The notes: a model not told the origin generated them from the sequence alone. 64,000 nucleotides of DNA from Dyella_A sp035685805 (GCF_035685805.1 NZ_DASSAB010000025.1:1-64000), one strand, 5' to 3'. Shown: positions 1-10,625, numbered from the stretch's first letter. Program-made: numbers and translations.

Positions 1-88
1 GGCGCGGGCGCTCGGTTATCCGGTGCTGCACAAGCCGGTGAGGCCGGCCGCGTTGCGTGCGCTGTTGACCGCCCTGCTGCGCCGCTAG
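1..88 (+). CDS. C-terminal end of a hybrid sensor kinase (receiver domain), partial
   Basis: Only the last 28 codons are present, ending at the TAG at 86-88. They read ARALGYPVLHKPVRPAALRALL and onward. The K-P pair followed by a helix is typical of the end of a response-regulator receiver domain, where the Lys contacts the phospho-Asp. A receiver at the C terminus suggests a hybrid histidine kinase. It converges on the response regulator 8 bases downstream, and acs follows. That context fits a CrbS/MxtR-like kinase, but the identity is inferred from neighbours because the rest of the gene lies outside the window. Confidence 0.65.
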   Translation, partial: ARALGYPVLHKPVRPAALRALLTALLRR

Positions 89-96
89 TCGGGGAG

Positions 97-768
97 TCAG
101 CCTTCGCCGTCGGGCAGCGCCGGCATGCTGCCCTGGTCGACCGCCAGCTGGCTGGCGAGCAGCGCGACCTGGGTGCGGTTGTTGACCCCGAGCTTGCGCA
201 TGATCGCGGTCATGTGCGCCTTCACGGTGGCCTCGGAGACGCCGAGTTCCCACGCGATCTGCTTGTTCAGCAGGCCCTCGGCAATCATCGTCATCACGCG
301 GAACTGCTGCGGCGTCAGCGCGGCGATCTGCGCGGCGGCGGCGGCTTCGTCGGGCCGGAGTTCGCCGGGGGCGCCGAGCAGGGCCGGCGGCAGCCAGACG
401 TCGCCGTCGAGCACGGCGCGGATCGCCGCGACGATGCTTTCGCCCGAGCTGGATTTCGGAATGTACGCCGAGGCGCCATGCCCCAGCGCGCGGCGCGCCA
501 CCTGCGCCTCTTCGTGACCGGACACCACGATGGTCGGCAGTCCGGGGTATTGCCCGCGGATATGCGCCAGCGCGGAGTAGCCGCGCGCACCCGGCATGTG
601 CAGGTCGAGCAGCAGCAGCTCGGCGTCGGGGAATTGTTCGATCAGGCCGAGCAGCGTGTGCACGCTGTCCGCGCTGTGCACGCGCGCCTGCGGCAACGCG
701 GTCAGCACCGCCCGCTGCAGGGCGTCGCGGAACAGCGGATGGTCGTCGGCGATCAGGATGTCGGGCAT
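97..768 (-). CDS. LuxR-family two-component response regulator, CrbR/ErdR-like
   Basis: A 223-aa response regulator. The receiver domain (about residues 3-120) has the acidic pair D8/D9, phospho-acceptor D55 in LLLLDLHMPG and K105 in AYIPKS. The LuxR/NarL helix-turn-helix (about 155-215) reads LTPQQFRVMTMIAEGLLNKQIA, then SEATVKAHM. The start MPDILIADDH at 768 is preferred because it begins directly at the receiver fold; an in-frame ATG at 822 adds 18 unstructured residues. Lying between a hybrid kinase and acs, it resembles CrbR/ErdR (AgmR-type), which activates acs and short-chain carbon catabolism in Pseudomonas and Vibrio. The family call is secure; the specific regulon is inferred. Confidence 0.85.
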   Translation of the reverse strand: MPDILIADDHPLFRDALQRAVLTALPQARVHSADSVHTLLGLIEQFPDAELLLLDLHMPGARGYSALAHIRGQYPGLPTIVVSGHEEAQVARRALGHGASAYIPKSSSGESIVAAIRAVLDGDVWLPPALLGAPGELRPDEAAAAAQIAALTPQQFRVMTMIAEGLLNKQIAWELGVSEATVKAHMTAIMRKLGVNNRTQVALLASQLAVDQGSMPALPDGEG

Positions 769-857
769 AAGGCGAGTAGTGAGTGGTGAGGAGCGAGAAA
801 CGAGAGACAGCGTAGTCGGCATTTACTCACTTCTCACGCTTCTTCACTCACTCCTGC
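769..857. repeat. Purine/pyrimidine-skewed imperfect inverted repeat between crbR-like gene and acs
   Basis: The spacer has a purine-rich arm built of degenerate GAGTGGTGAGGAGCGAGAAA-like units (773-813). A short loop follows, then a pyrimidine-rich arm of TCACTTCTCAC and TCACTCACTCC units (825-852). The arms can pair imperfectly, so the transcript could fold into a long hairpin. Strand skew and repetition are visible; a terminator or REP-like role is inference. Confidence 0.45.
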
Positions 858-2798
<1,941 letters not shown>

Positions 2799-3216
2799 GG
2801 CGTGCTCCTCGGGTTCGGTAGGCGCGGGGTTCGGTGGGCGCGGCGGACCGGGGCAGGCGGTCGGCTGCCAGCGCCCGGGGGCTGGCGAGTCATCGACGGT
2901 CGAGTGTAGTCGCGCGGGAGGCGATGCACCGGAGCCGGTGCGCTTCGACTTTGGTCGATTCTCGACCAAAGCCGTATAGCTGCGCGCGACCCAACATCCC
3001 CATGCTCCGAGCGTCTTCCGGCACGCAAGTACGTGCGCTTCGCAGCGTGCATGGCGGGAGGCGAGGCAAATCGGTGCACTGGCGGCACCAGCCAGTGTCG
3101 ACGACGCGGGACCCGGGCCGGGGGGCGGCCAAGTCCGAACGTTCTGACCGCGGTGACGCGGTACCTGCTCCGCCGATGTGCGGAGTAAACCGAAAAACTT
3201 TGAGGGGAGTGACAGC
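2799..3216. other. Divergent promoter region, acs / MHS transporter
   Basis: This 418-base stretch between divergent genes has no convincing ORF. It carries the acs ribosome site next to 2799, the palindrome at 2949-2971, and the transporter ribosome site (TGAGGGGA, 3201-3208). No textbook -35/-10 pair is obvious, which would suit activator-dependent promoters. Confidence 0.7.
2947..2971. promoter_or_regulatory. Perfect 10-bp palindrome with shared CGACCAAAG motif, candidate activator site
   Basis: CTTTGGTCGA, a 3-base spacer, then TCGACCAAAG form a perfect inverted repeat at 2949-2971. Read on the acs strand, the left half extends to CGACCAAAGTC (2957 down to 2947). The same 11-mer occurs upstream of the DcaP-like porin at 4972-4982, about 143 bases from its start; here it lies about 149 bases from the acs start. 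The right half (CGACCAAAGCC) faces the MHS transporter. A CrbR-type binding site is inferred. Confidence 0.6.
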
Positions 3217-4872
3217 ATGGCCACCACCGGCATCGATGCGACCAGCGCACTCGACGTCAGCCACAAGCGGGTGATTTTCGCATCCAGCCTGGGCACCGTC
3301 TTCGAGTGGTACGACTTCTACCTTTACGGCTCGCTCGCGGCGATCATCGCCAAGCAGTTCTTTTCCGGCCTCAACGAGGCGTCCGGTTTCGTGTTCGCGC
3401 TGCTGGCCTTCGCTGCCGGCTTCGCGGTGCGTCCGTTCGGTGCGATCGTGTTCGGCCGCATCGGCGACCTGGTGGGACGCAAGTACACCTTCCTGATCAC
3501 CATCCTGATCATGGGCCTGTCGACCTTCCTGGTCGGCGTGTTGCCGAGCTACGGCTCCATCGGCGTGGCTGCGCCGGTGATCCTGATCGCGCTGCGCCTG
3601 CTGCAGGGCCTTGCGCTCGGCGGCGAGTACGGCGGTGCGGCCACCTATGTGGCCGAACATGCGCCCCACGGCAAGCGCGGCCTGTACACCAGCTTCATCC
3701 AGATCACCGCGACCTTCGGCCTGTTCCTGTCGCTGCTGATCATCCTGGGCTGCAAGGCAATGCTGGGTCCGAAGTTCGACACCTGGGGCTGGCGCATCCC
3801 GTTCCTGCTGTCCTCGGTGCTGCTCGCCGTGTCGGTATACATCCGCCTGCAGCTCTCCGAGTCGCCGGTGTTCCAGCAGATGAAGGCGGAGGGCAAGCAC
3901 TCCAAGGCGCCGCTGACGGAGTCGTTCGCGCGTTGGGGCAACCTCAAGATCGTCATCCTGGCCCTGCTCGGCGCAACCGCTGGCCAGGCCGTGGTGTGGT
4001 ACGCGGGCCAGTTCTACGCGATGTACTTCCTGGGCACGACGCTGAAGATCGAGGCGACCACGACCCAGCTGATGATCGCGGCCGCCCTGCTGCTGGGCAC
4101 GCCGTTCTTCGTGCTCTTCGGCTGGCTGTCGGACAAGGTGGGGCGCAAGCCGGTGGTGCTGGCCGGCTGCCTGCTCGCGGCGCTGACCTACTTCCCGATC
4201 TTCAAGGGCCTGACGCACTACGGCAATCCGGCGATCGAGGCGGCCAGCGTGTCGGCACCGATCCGCGTCACCGCCGATCCGCAGGACTGCAACGTGCAGA
4301 TCGACCTGATCGGCAAAAAGGTGTTCACCAGCTCCTGCGACGTGGCCAAGAGCTTCCTGGCCAAGCGCGGCGTGCCGTACGAGAACGTCTCGGCGGCGCC
4401 GGGCACGGTCGCGGTGATCTCGGTGGGCGGCAAGGACTTCACCTCGTTCGACGGTAGTGCGATGGCCAAACCGGACTTCACCGCACGTAGCACCGCGTTC
4501 GCCGAGGCCGTTGGTGCCGCAGTGAACGAGGCGGGCTATCCGGCCAAGGCCGATCCGGCCACCATCAACAAGCCGATGGTGATCCTGTTGCTGTGGATCC
4601 TGGTGATCTACGTGACCATGGTCTATGGCCCGATCGCGGCCTGGCTGGTGGAGATGTTCCCCACCCGCATCCGCTACACCTCGATGAGCTTGCCGTACCA
4701 CATCGGCAACGGCTGGTTCGGCGGCTTCCTGCCTTCGGTGTCGTTCGGCATCGTGGCGGCCACCGGCAATTTCTACGCGGGCTTGTGGTACCCGATCATC
4801 ATCGCCGCGATGACGTTCGTGATCGGCGCCCTGTTCGTCAAGGAAACCAAGGACGTCGACATCAACGCCTGA
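3217..4872 (+). CDS. MHS-family MFS transporter (metabolite:H+ symporter) with a large extracytoplasmic insertion
   Basis: A 551-aa inner-membrane protein. N-terminal ASSLGTVFEWYDFYLYG, followed by GRIGDLVGRKY and LLQGLALGGEYGGAATY, are hallmarks of the ProP/ShiA/KgtP MHS branch of the major facilitator superfamily. These carriers import carboxylates or betaines with protons. The start at 3217 follows TGAGGGGA. Unusual for the family, about 115 residues (roughly 335-450) are inserted before the last membrane segments; this part is hydrophilic, with cysteines at 358 and 374. Position between acs and a porin suggests uptake of acetate or a similar small acid, but the substrate is not shown by sequence. 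Confidence 0.88.
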   Translation: MATTGIDATSALDVSHKRVIFASSLGTVFEWYDFYLYGSLAAIIAKQFFSGLNEASGFVFALLAFAAGFAVRPFGAIVFGRIGDLVGRKYTFLITILIMGLSTFLVGVLPSYGSIGVAAPVILIALRLLQGLALGGEYGGAATYVAEHAPHGKRGLYTSFIQITATFGLFLSLLIILGCKAMLGPKFDTWGWRIPFLLSSVLLAVSVYIRLQLSESPVFQQMKAEGKHSKAPLTESFARWGNLKIVILALLGATAGQAVVWYAGQFYAMYFLGTTLKIEATTTQLMIAAALLLGTPFFVLFGWLSDKVGRKPVVLAGCLLAALTYFPIFKGLTHYGNPAIEAASVSAPIRVTADPQDCNVQIDLIGKKVFTSSCDVAKSFLAKRGVPYENVSAAPGTVAVISVGGKDFTSFDGSAMAKPDFTARSTAFAEAVGAAVNEAGYPAKADPATINKPMVILLLWILVIYVTMVYGPIAAWLVEMFPTRIRYTSMSLPYHIGNGWFGGFLPSVSFGIVAATGNFYAGLWYPIIIAAMTFVIGALFVKETKDVDINA

Positions 4873-4889
4873 CCTCGAGCGGACTCTGC

Positions 4890-4923
4890 CTCGCCTCCTG
4901 ACGGCCGTGCCGCAGGAGGCGAG
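4890..4923 (+). terminator. Strong hairpin after the MHS transporter
   Basis: CTCGCCTCCTG and CAGGAGGCGAG form a perfect 11-bp stem around a 12-base loop, beginning 18 bases after the stop codon. No T-run follows, so it may act as an mRNA-stabilising or factor-dependent terminator hairpin. Confidence 0.55.
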
Positions 4924-4971
4924 GGTTCGCCGGCCGAACGTGCGGGCGGGCTCGAGCACTCGCGGCAGGGA

Positions 4972-4982
4972 CGACCAAAGTC
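4972..4982 (+). promoter_or_regulatory. CGACCAAAGTC motif upstream of DcaP-like porin
   Basis: This 11-mer is identical to the one in the acs promoter palindrome and lies 143 bases before the porin start. It is followed by an AT-richer stretch (TAATCT near 5031) that could hold a -10 element. It is proposed as a binding site for the LuxR-type regulator at the window start. Confidence 0.5.
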
Positions 4983-5124
4983 TTAGGGCTAAAGCCGAGA
5001 AATCGCTATCTACCCGCTTTAACGCTCTTGTAATCTTTCAGACATATCCGAACGACGGCCCTTGAGGCGCTTGCAGCCACTGCGTGGCCTCGCTGTCGGC
5101 GGTCTTACCACCGGGGAAAAAGCC

Positions 5125-6531
5125 ATGAAACGTAACCCTATGTTCTTCGCCGTGGCGGCAGCGCTGGGCCTGGCGATGGCCGGACCGTCGTTCGCCGCGA
5201 CCAAGCAGACCGACGTCAAGGCGTTGCAGGCGCTGATCGAAAAGCAGCAGGCGCAGCTCGACCAGCAGCAGAAAGAACTGCAGGCACTGCGTGACAACCT
5301 GCAGCAGATCGCCGGCAACCAGCAGGCGCAGCAGCAGCAGATCGAGAAGGTGGCCGCTGCGCCGGCCCCGGCGCCGGCCGCCGCACCCGTGTTCAGCAGC
5401 GCGCCGGGCGTGACGGTGGCCCTGCACGGTTTCGTCAACGCCACCGCATTCTCGCAGGACAAGGCCTTCACCTTCGGCAACGGCCAGAACGCCGAATTCC
5501 CGAACGCGGGCACGCATGGGCGCAACACCGGCGTGGATATCCGCAACACCCGCTTCTGGCTCGACTTCGCCGGCGCCAAGTTCAACGACAACTGGTCCGG
5601 TGGCGGCCGCATCGAGATGGACTTCTTCGGCGGCTTCAACGGCACCGGCGCCTTCTCGGTGTCGCAGCCGACCCCGCGCCTGCGCCAGGCCTACATGGAC
5701 CTGAAGAACGTCTCCTCCGGCAGCACGGTGCGCATCGGCCAGCAGTGGGACCTGCTGTTCCCGCTGGACAACGTGCCGGCCTCGGTCACCCACGTGGCGT
5801 TCCCGCTCGGCTACGGCACCGGCATGATCGGCTGGCGCTTTCCGGGCGTGGTGTGGATGCAGGACCTCAACCAAGGTGCGGACGGCCCGAAGTGGCGGCT
5901 TGACCTGGGTGGCTTCAACGGCAACTGGAGCGGCCCGGGCGACAACGTCAACTACCTGACCGCCGGCAACGCCGGGTTCCGTCCGCAGCTGCAGGCCCGC
6001 CTGCACGTGCAGGACAAGGACTGGCTGGCTTACTTCGTGGCGCACTACGCGCAGATCGACCTGCGCGGGGTGGACGGCACCGGCGCCGTGCCGGTCGCCT
6101 CGACCATCGACAGCGAGGGCTTCGAAGTGGGCGGCAACTGGCATCCGGGCAACTGGATGTTCAAGGGCAACATCTACAGCGGCAAGGGCCTGGGCCAGGT
6201 GTTCGGCGGGCTGATCCAGTTCGGCGACATCCAGGAGACCGGCGGCTACCTGCAGGCGGGCTACAAGTTCACCCCGAACTGGAGCGCCAACGTGTTCTAC
6301 GCCTCCAGCAAGCCCAAGCGCAGCGACGTGGTCGAGTGGCTGGGCCGCGGTTCGGTCGGGCGCCTGAAGAACGACCAGGCGGCGATCAACCTGATCTACA
6401 CCTCCGGTGCGTACGAGCTCGGTGCGGAATACCTGTACTCCAAGCTCGACACGACCTCGGCGGCGGATACCACTGCCACCACCAGCACCAAGGGCAGCCA
6501 GGTGTCGCTCAGCGCCAAGTACAACTTCTGA
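5125..6531 (+). CDS. DcaP-like trimeric outer-membrane porin
   Basis: A 468-aa outer-membrane beta-barrel. A Sec signal (residues 1-24, cleavage after SFA) precedes a Gln-rich coiled coil (about 28-75, ALQALIEKQQAQLDQQQKEL) and an Ala/Pro linker. Then comes a barrel domain with many aromatic, glycine-alternating strands, ending in KYNF with the terminal Phe recognised by the BAM machinery. An N-terminal coiled coil plus barrel is characteristic of DcaP proteins, which pass negatively charged small molecules. The start MKRNP is preferred over an ATG 63 bases upstream because it begins the signal peptide. It probably supplies substrate to the MHS transporter upstream. Confidence 0.85.
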   Translation: MKRNPMFFAVAAALGLAMAGPSFAATKQTDVKALQALIEKQQAQLDQQQKELQALRDNLQQIAGNQQAQQQQIEKVAAAPAPAPAAAPVFSSAPGVTVALHGFVNATAFSQDKAFTFGNGQNAEFPNAGTHGRNTGVDIRNTRFWLDFAGAKFNDNWSGGGRIEMDFFGGFNGTGAFSVSQPTPRLRQAYMDLKNVSSGSTVRIGQQWDLLFPLDNVPASVTHVAFPLGYGTGMIGWRFPGVVWMQDLNQGADGPKWRLDLGGFNGNWSGPGDNVNYLTAGNAGFRPQLQARLHVQDKDWLAYFVAHYAQIDLRGVDGTGAVPVASTIDSEGFEVGGNWHPGNWMFKGNIYSGKGLGQVFGGLIQFGDIQETGGYLQAGYKFTPNWSANVFYASSKPKRSDVVEWLGRGSVGRLKNDQAAINLIYTSGAYELGAEYLYSKLDTTSAADTTATTSTKGSQVSLSAKYNF

Positions 6532-6580
6532 TCACGCACCCGGCGGCCGTCGTGCCGCCGGGCCGGATCCGGAGTGCAGA

Positions 6581-6610
6581 AAAGCCACGCCGCACGGCGT
6601 GGCTTTTTCT
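6581..6610 (+). terminator. Rho-independent terminator after the porin
   Basis: AAAGCCACGCC and GGCGTGGCTTT form an 11-bp stem with a 4-base loop, running into TTTTTCT. It lies 50 bases after the porin stop. The A/T symmetry would also let it serve the small convergent gene. Confidence 0.9.
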
Positions 6611-6643
6611 TTGGCACGATTTCCCTGGCACGAACCTGGATGC

Positions 6644-6868
6644 TCAGCGATCCAGCGGCGGCTTGCCTTCGCGCAGGCGCTGCAGATCGTAGGGGGACAG
6701 CGATTCGTCACGCGCGCGGGACGCGATACGCGCCTGCGCAAACGCCAGCGCGGTGGCCAGCAGGCCCACCAGTCCCAGCAGCAGCCAGATCAACATGGCG
6801 CCGCCGCTGTGGCGGGTAAAGCACAGCAAGAAAGCCAGCACCGTTCCGGTCAGCATCAGCCAGCGCAT
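6644..6868 (-). CDS. Small conserved membrane protein, unknown function
   Basis: A 74-aa protein with two hydrophobic segments (about residues 3-16 and 24-44) and a charged cytoplasmic tail, SRARDESLSPYDLQRLREGKPPLDR. The patterned hydrophilic tail and membrane-like N terminus support a real gene. It lies alone between the porin terminator and a radical SAM gene on the other strand. No function is recognised. Confidence 0.6.
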   Translation of the reverse strand: MRWLMLTGTVLAFLLCFTRHSGGAMLIWLLLGLVGLLATALAFAQARIASRARDESLSPYDLQRLREGKPPLDR

Positions 6869-7023
6869 GAGGTCTCGCCAAAAAGGTCGCCGCCCCGTCG
6901 GCAGCGCGACCGATCATAAACCGGCGCCGCGGTGGCCGGCATGCCACGGGACGTGACGTCGTTCATGCTCCGGCTACGGGCCGGTCGCGGCGCCTGAGAT
7001 GGCCACGCGCTACGCTCCCGCGC

Positions 7024-8121
7024 ATGTCCACGTCGCATGATCCATCTGCTCCACGGGCCCACAAGGGTCGAGGGGCGGCGTCCAACCCCGAGGGTCGCTT
7101 CGAATCGATCCGCCACCATGCCGAGGACGATGGCTGGCAAAGCGCGCTGCTGGAGGAGGACGCGCCCCGACCGCGCACCGAGGTCACCGAGGAGCGCGCG
7201 CGCAACGTGATCACGCGCAACGACTCGCCGGACATCCACTTCAGCCAAGCACTGAACCCGTACCGGGGCTGCGAGCACGGCTGCATCTATTGCTTCGCGC
7301 GGCCCTCGCACAGCTATCTCAACCTTTCGCCGGGGCTCGATTTCGAAACCAGGCTGCGTGCCAAGGGCAACCTCGCCGAGGTGCTGCGCCACGAGCTGTC
7401 GCGCCCCGGCTACCGGGTCGAGCCGATCAACATCGGCAGCAACACCGATCCCTACCAGCCGATCGAGAAGCGCTGGCGCCTGACCCGCGCCGCGCTGGAA
7501 TTGCTGGCCGAGTGCGCGCACCCGTGCACGATCGTGACCAAGAACGCGATGGTGGAGCGCGACCTCGACCTGCTGGCGCCGATGGCGAAGGCCGGGCTGG
7601 TGCAGGTGCTCGTGTCGGTCAACTCGCTGGACAACCATCTCGCGGCGAAACTGGAGCCTCGCGCCAGCGCCCCGCACCGGCGCATCCAGGCGATCGGCGC
7701 ACTGGCCGAAGCAGGCGTGCCGGTCGGCGTGCTGGTGGCACCGGTCATCCCGGCGCTCAACGACCGCGACATGGAGGCGGTGCTCGAGCAGGCCGCCGCT
7801 GCCGGTGCGCGCTGCGCCGGCTACACCGTGGTGCGCCTGCCGCACGAGCTGAAAACGCTTTTTCGCGAATGGCTCGCGCTGCACGCACCCGAGCGCGCCG
7901 CCCACGTGATGAGCCTGATCCAGCAGATGAACGGCGGTCGCGACTACGACAGCGATTTCCGCACCCGCATGCGCGGCCAGGGCGTGTTCGCCGACCTGCT
8001 CAGGCGCCGCTTCGAGATCGCCTGCCGCAGGCACGGGTTCGGCCGGGCGCGCGAGCTCGAGCTGGACACGTCGCGGTTCGTGCCGCCGCGCAAGCCGTCG
8101 CCGCAGGGGCAGTTGTTCTGA
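7024..8121 (+). CDS. PA0069-family radical SAM protein
   Basis: A 365-aa cytoplasmic radical SAM enzyme. The 4Fe-4S cluster motif CEHGCIYC (C83, C87, C90) has the CxxxCxxC spacing. The segment NPYRGCEHGCIYCFARPSH is typical of the PA0069 family, which resembles spore photoproduct lyase and is often linked to DNA repair or modification. The TIM-barrel body (about 80-330) follows a basic, polar N terminus. The substrate is unknown in the family. No operon partner is evident; the next gene is a small membrane protein 138 bases downstream. Confidence 0.9.
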   Translation: MSTSHDPSAPRAHKGRGAASNPEGRFESIRHHAEDDGWQSALLEEDAPRPRTEVTEERARNVITRNDSPDIHFSQALNPYRGCEHGCIYCFARPSHSYLNLSPGLDFETRLRAKGNLAEVLRHELSRPGYRVEPINIGSNTDPYQPIEKRWRLTRAALELLAECAHPCTIVTKNAMVERDLDLLAPMAKAGLVQVLVSVNSLDNHLAAKLEPRASAPHRRIQAIGALAEAGVPVGVLVAPVIPALNDRDMEAVLEQAAAAGARCAGYTVVRLPHELKTLFREWLALHAPERAAHVMSLIQQMNGGRDYDSDFRTRMRGQGVFADLLRRRFEIACRRHGFGRARELELDTSRFVPPRKPSPQGQLF

Positions 8122-8259
8122 TCCATGCCGCCTCGGCGCGGCGCGGGGGTTGAACGCCTCCGCCGCAGGTTCACGCCGCGCCCACTCCGCTCCGCGTCTG
8201 CTTGCCCGCTGATGTATGCCGCGCCGGCGGCGCGGTCCCTGCACTGCAAGGAGGTGCCC

Positions 8260-8439
8260 GTGTCCTCATTCGCGATCTACCTGATCGGCATGCTGCTGGT
8301 GATCGGCGGCCTGGCCTACGTCGCCTGGATGCTGCACACGCCGCTGCCCTGGCTGATTGCCGGCGTGGTGGTACTACTCGGCGTGGGCGTGATGGGTGCG
8401 GTCAAGAGCACCCGCCGCCGCGACCCACCGGAGTCCTGA
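8260..8439 (+). CDS. Small two-helix membrane protein
   Basis: A 59-aa protein beginning at GTG 8260, immediately after a strong AAGGAGGTG ribosome site. Two hydrophobic helices (about residues 3-25 and 30-47) are followed by a basic tail, KSTRRRDPPES. An open frame reaches 45 codons further upstream, but that part is Arg/Pro-rich and unsupported. The function is unknown; the start is well supported by the ribosome site. Confidence 0.7.
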   Translation: MSSFAIYLIGMLLVIGGLAYVAWMLHTPLPWLIAGVVVLLGVGVMGAVKSTRRRDPPES

Positions 8440-8499
8440 CCCACTCACGCATCGGGCGAAGCCGGCGCCAACGCGTTTCGGGAGCGGGCGCCGTCCCGG

Positions 8500-10545
8500 T
8501 CAGCTGCCCGCCGGTAGGTATTTGCCGAACCAGCGCAGTGCCCGTTCCAGCACGTCGCGCTGATGGTCGGGATCCTCGAAGTGATGGCCTTCACCGGGAT
8601 AGACCACCAGCGAGGTCGGCACGCCCTGGGCGCGCAGCGCGTGCCACATCTCGAACGACTGTGGCGCCGGGCACTCGGCGTCGCGGTCGCCGACCACGAT
8701 CAGCATCGGCGTCTTCACCTGCTTGATGTAGTTGATCGCCGAGCTCTTCGCATACACCGCCGGATCGTCGTACACCGACGCGCCGAAGAACGGGATCATC
8801 CACTGGTCGATCAGGTTCTGGCCGTAGTAGCTCTGCCAGTTGCTGATGCCGGCACCGGCGACCACGGCGTGGAAGCGGTCGGTCTGCGTGGGTGCGAACA
8901 TGCTCATGAAGCCGCCGTAGCTCCAGCCGGTGAGTCCCAGCCGCTTGTCGTCCACCGGCAACTTCTTCTCGATGGCGTCGACGCCGGCGAGGACGTCACG
9001 CAGGTCGCCGTGGCCGAAGTCCTTGCGGTTGGCCTGCACGTAGGCTTCGCCCTGGCCGTAGCTGCCACGCGGGTTAGGCATGAACACGAAATAGCCCAGC
9101 GGCGAGAACGGCACGCCGCCAAAGCCCACCGACGGCCAGCGCGGCAGCACGGCGCTGGCCGGGCCGCCGTGCACCATCACGATCATCGGGTAACTGCGGG
9201 TCGCGTCGTAATTGGCCGGGTACAGTAGCCAGCCCTGCACGTGGCGGCCTTCGTTGTCCCATTCCACCGACTCGGCCCGGCCCCACGACGGCTTCAGCGC
9301 CGCGTTGATCGTGGTGACCGCCGGCGGCGCGGTAGTGCCGAGCGCGCCGACGTGCACTTCCGGAGCCTGCGCGTAGGAGCTGCGCGCATAGGCAACCCGC
9401 GCATGATCGCGCGACAGCGACAGCCCCATCGCGGCAATGCCGTCACCGAGGCTGGCGGCGTCCGAGAACAGCGGCGCCTGCGCGGTGGCGTGCGCGGCAT
9501 CGATCGCATACGGCACCACTTCGCTGCGACCATCGTGGATCTGCGCCACCAGCAGTCGATCTGCGCCGGTCCAGGCAAACCACACGGGCGTGACCTTGAT
9601 CTTGGGCGTCAGCAGCGTCACCGCACCGCCGCCCGCCGGCACGCCGTACAGATCACCGCCAGTGGCGCCCTGGTCGCTCATCAGGCCGCCGATGAAGACG
9701 ATCCGCCGGCCGTCCGGCGACCAGCGCGGCAGGGCCATCTGCAGCCCGCGCAGCGGACCGCTGACGGCGCGCGGGTCGACCAGTTCGCGTGCGTTGGCGC
9801 CGGCGCTGGCCTGCTGTGCATACAGCCGGGCGATCCACCAGTTGTTGTCGCCCGGGGCCGAGGCCGCGACGTATGCGAGCTGGCGGCTGTCCGGCGACCA
9901 GGCGAATTCGTAGACGTAGCTCGCCGCCGGCGTGAGCATTTGCAGCGCCCCGCCCGCCGCCGGCACGGCGGCGACGCGCTGCACCTCCAGCCCGTCCACG
10001 CCTATTTCCCCTGCTGCCGGCTTGGCCGCGGCCACCGCGCTGGCCGCGCGCGTGGCGCCGTCGACATAGAGGAAGCCGATGCGCCGGCCGTCGGCCGACC
10101 AGGCCAGGTCATGCGCATAGCCGTGCAGCACGGCAAGACGCATCGGGGTCGATGCGCCGGTGGTGTCGGCGAGCAGCAGATCCTTCTGGCCCACCGTCGC
10201 GCCCGCACCGGGGCAATCGGACAGAAACGCGAGCTGGCGCGAGTCCGGTGCCCAGGCGATGTCCGTCTCGCTGCACGTGCCGGCCCGCTCGCGCGGGCTC
10301 AGTCGGTGGGCGTCACGGCCGTCCGCGCCAGCCAGCATGATCGCCGGCTTGCCCCCGGTCTGCACCACCCACGCCAACTGCCGGCCGTCCGGCGACAGCT
10401 GCACCGCCTCGATGCTGCGTACCTTGCCCAGCTCGGTCAGCAGGTGATCGATGCGCGGGTCGACCGGCGCGGTGCGTGCAAGGAGCGCTGGGGCGAGCGC
10501 GCTGGCGAGCAGGGCCAACGGCAGGCGGAGCAGGAATCGGGACAT
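8500..10545 (-). CDS. S9-family serine peptidase (prolyl oligopeptidase / acylaminoacyl-peptidase type), exported
   Basis: A 681-aa protein. The N-terminal hydrophobic leader (MSRFLLRLPLALLASALAPALLA) predicts export to the periplasm. A beta-propeller region with repeated SPDGRQLAW and SPDSRQLAF blades covers about 45-400. The alpha/beta-hydrolase domain has the nucleophile S542 in GWSYGGFMS, probable D622 in VVGDRDAECP and H654 in GEGHHFE. It is a peptide-degrading serine peptidase. A start further upstream in the same open frame would merge it with unrelated sequence. A patatin lipoprotein gene lies 80 bases upstream on the same strand. Confidence 0.92.
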   Translation of the reverse strand: MSRFLLRLPLALLASALAPALLARTAPVDPRIDHLLTELGKVRSIEAVQLSPDGRQLAWVVQTGGKPAIMLAGADGRDAHRLSPRERAGTCSETDIAWAPDSRQLAFLSDCPGAGATVGQKDLLLADTTGASTPMRLAVLHGYAHDLAWSADGRRIGFLYVDGATRAASAVAAAKPAAGEIGVDGLEVQRVAAVPAAGGALQMLTPAASYVYEFAWSPDSRQLAYVAASAPGDNNWWIARLYAQQASAGANARELVDPRAVSGPLRGLQMALPRWSPDGRRIVFIGGLMSDQGATGGDLYGVPAGGGAVTLLTPKIKVTPVWFAWTGADRLLVAQIHDGRSEVVPYAIDAAHATAQAPLFSDAASLGDGIAAMGLSLSRDHARVAYARSSYAQAPEVHVGALGTTAPPAVTTINAALKPSWGRAESVEWDNEGRHVQGWLLYPANYDATRSYPMIVMVHGGPASAVLPRWPSVGFGGVPFSPLGYFVFMPNPRGSYGQGEAYVQANRKDFGHGDLRDVLAGVDAIEKKLPVDDKRLGLTGWSYGGFMSMFAPTQTDRFHAVVAGAGISNWQSYYGQNLIDQWMIPFFGASVYDDPAVYAKSSAINYIKQVKTPMLIVVGDRDAECPAPQSFEMWHALRAQGVPTSLVVYPGEGHHFEDPDHQRDVLERALRWFGKYLPAGS

Positions 10546-10625
10546 GAGGTTTCTCGCAGCTGACAGGCCTGCGACGCTAGCAGCGCGCGATGGGGTCCTC
10601 CAAGTGCGTCGTGCCGATGGCCGCT

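Noticed and set aside
2890..4959. 689-codon open frame on the minus strand
   Set aside because: It is antisense to the well-supported MHS transporter, rich in His/Arg/Gly/Gln with no fold-like pattern, and explained by high GC3 codon bias.
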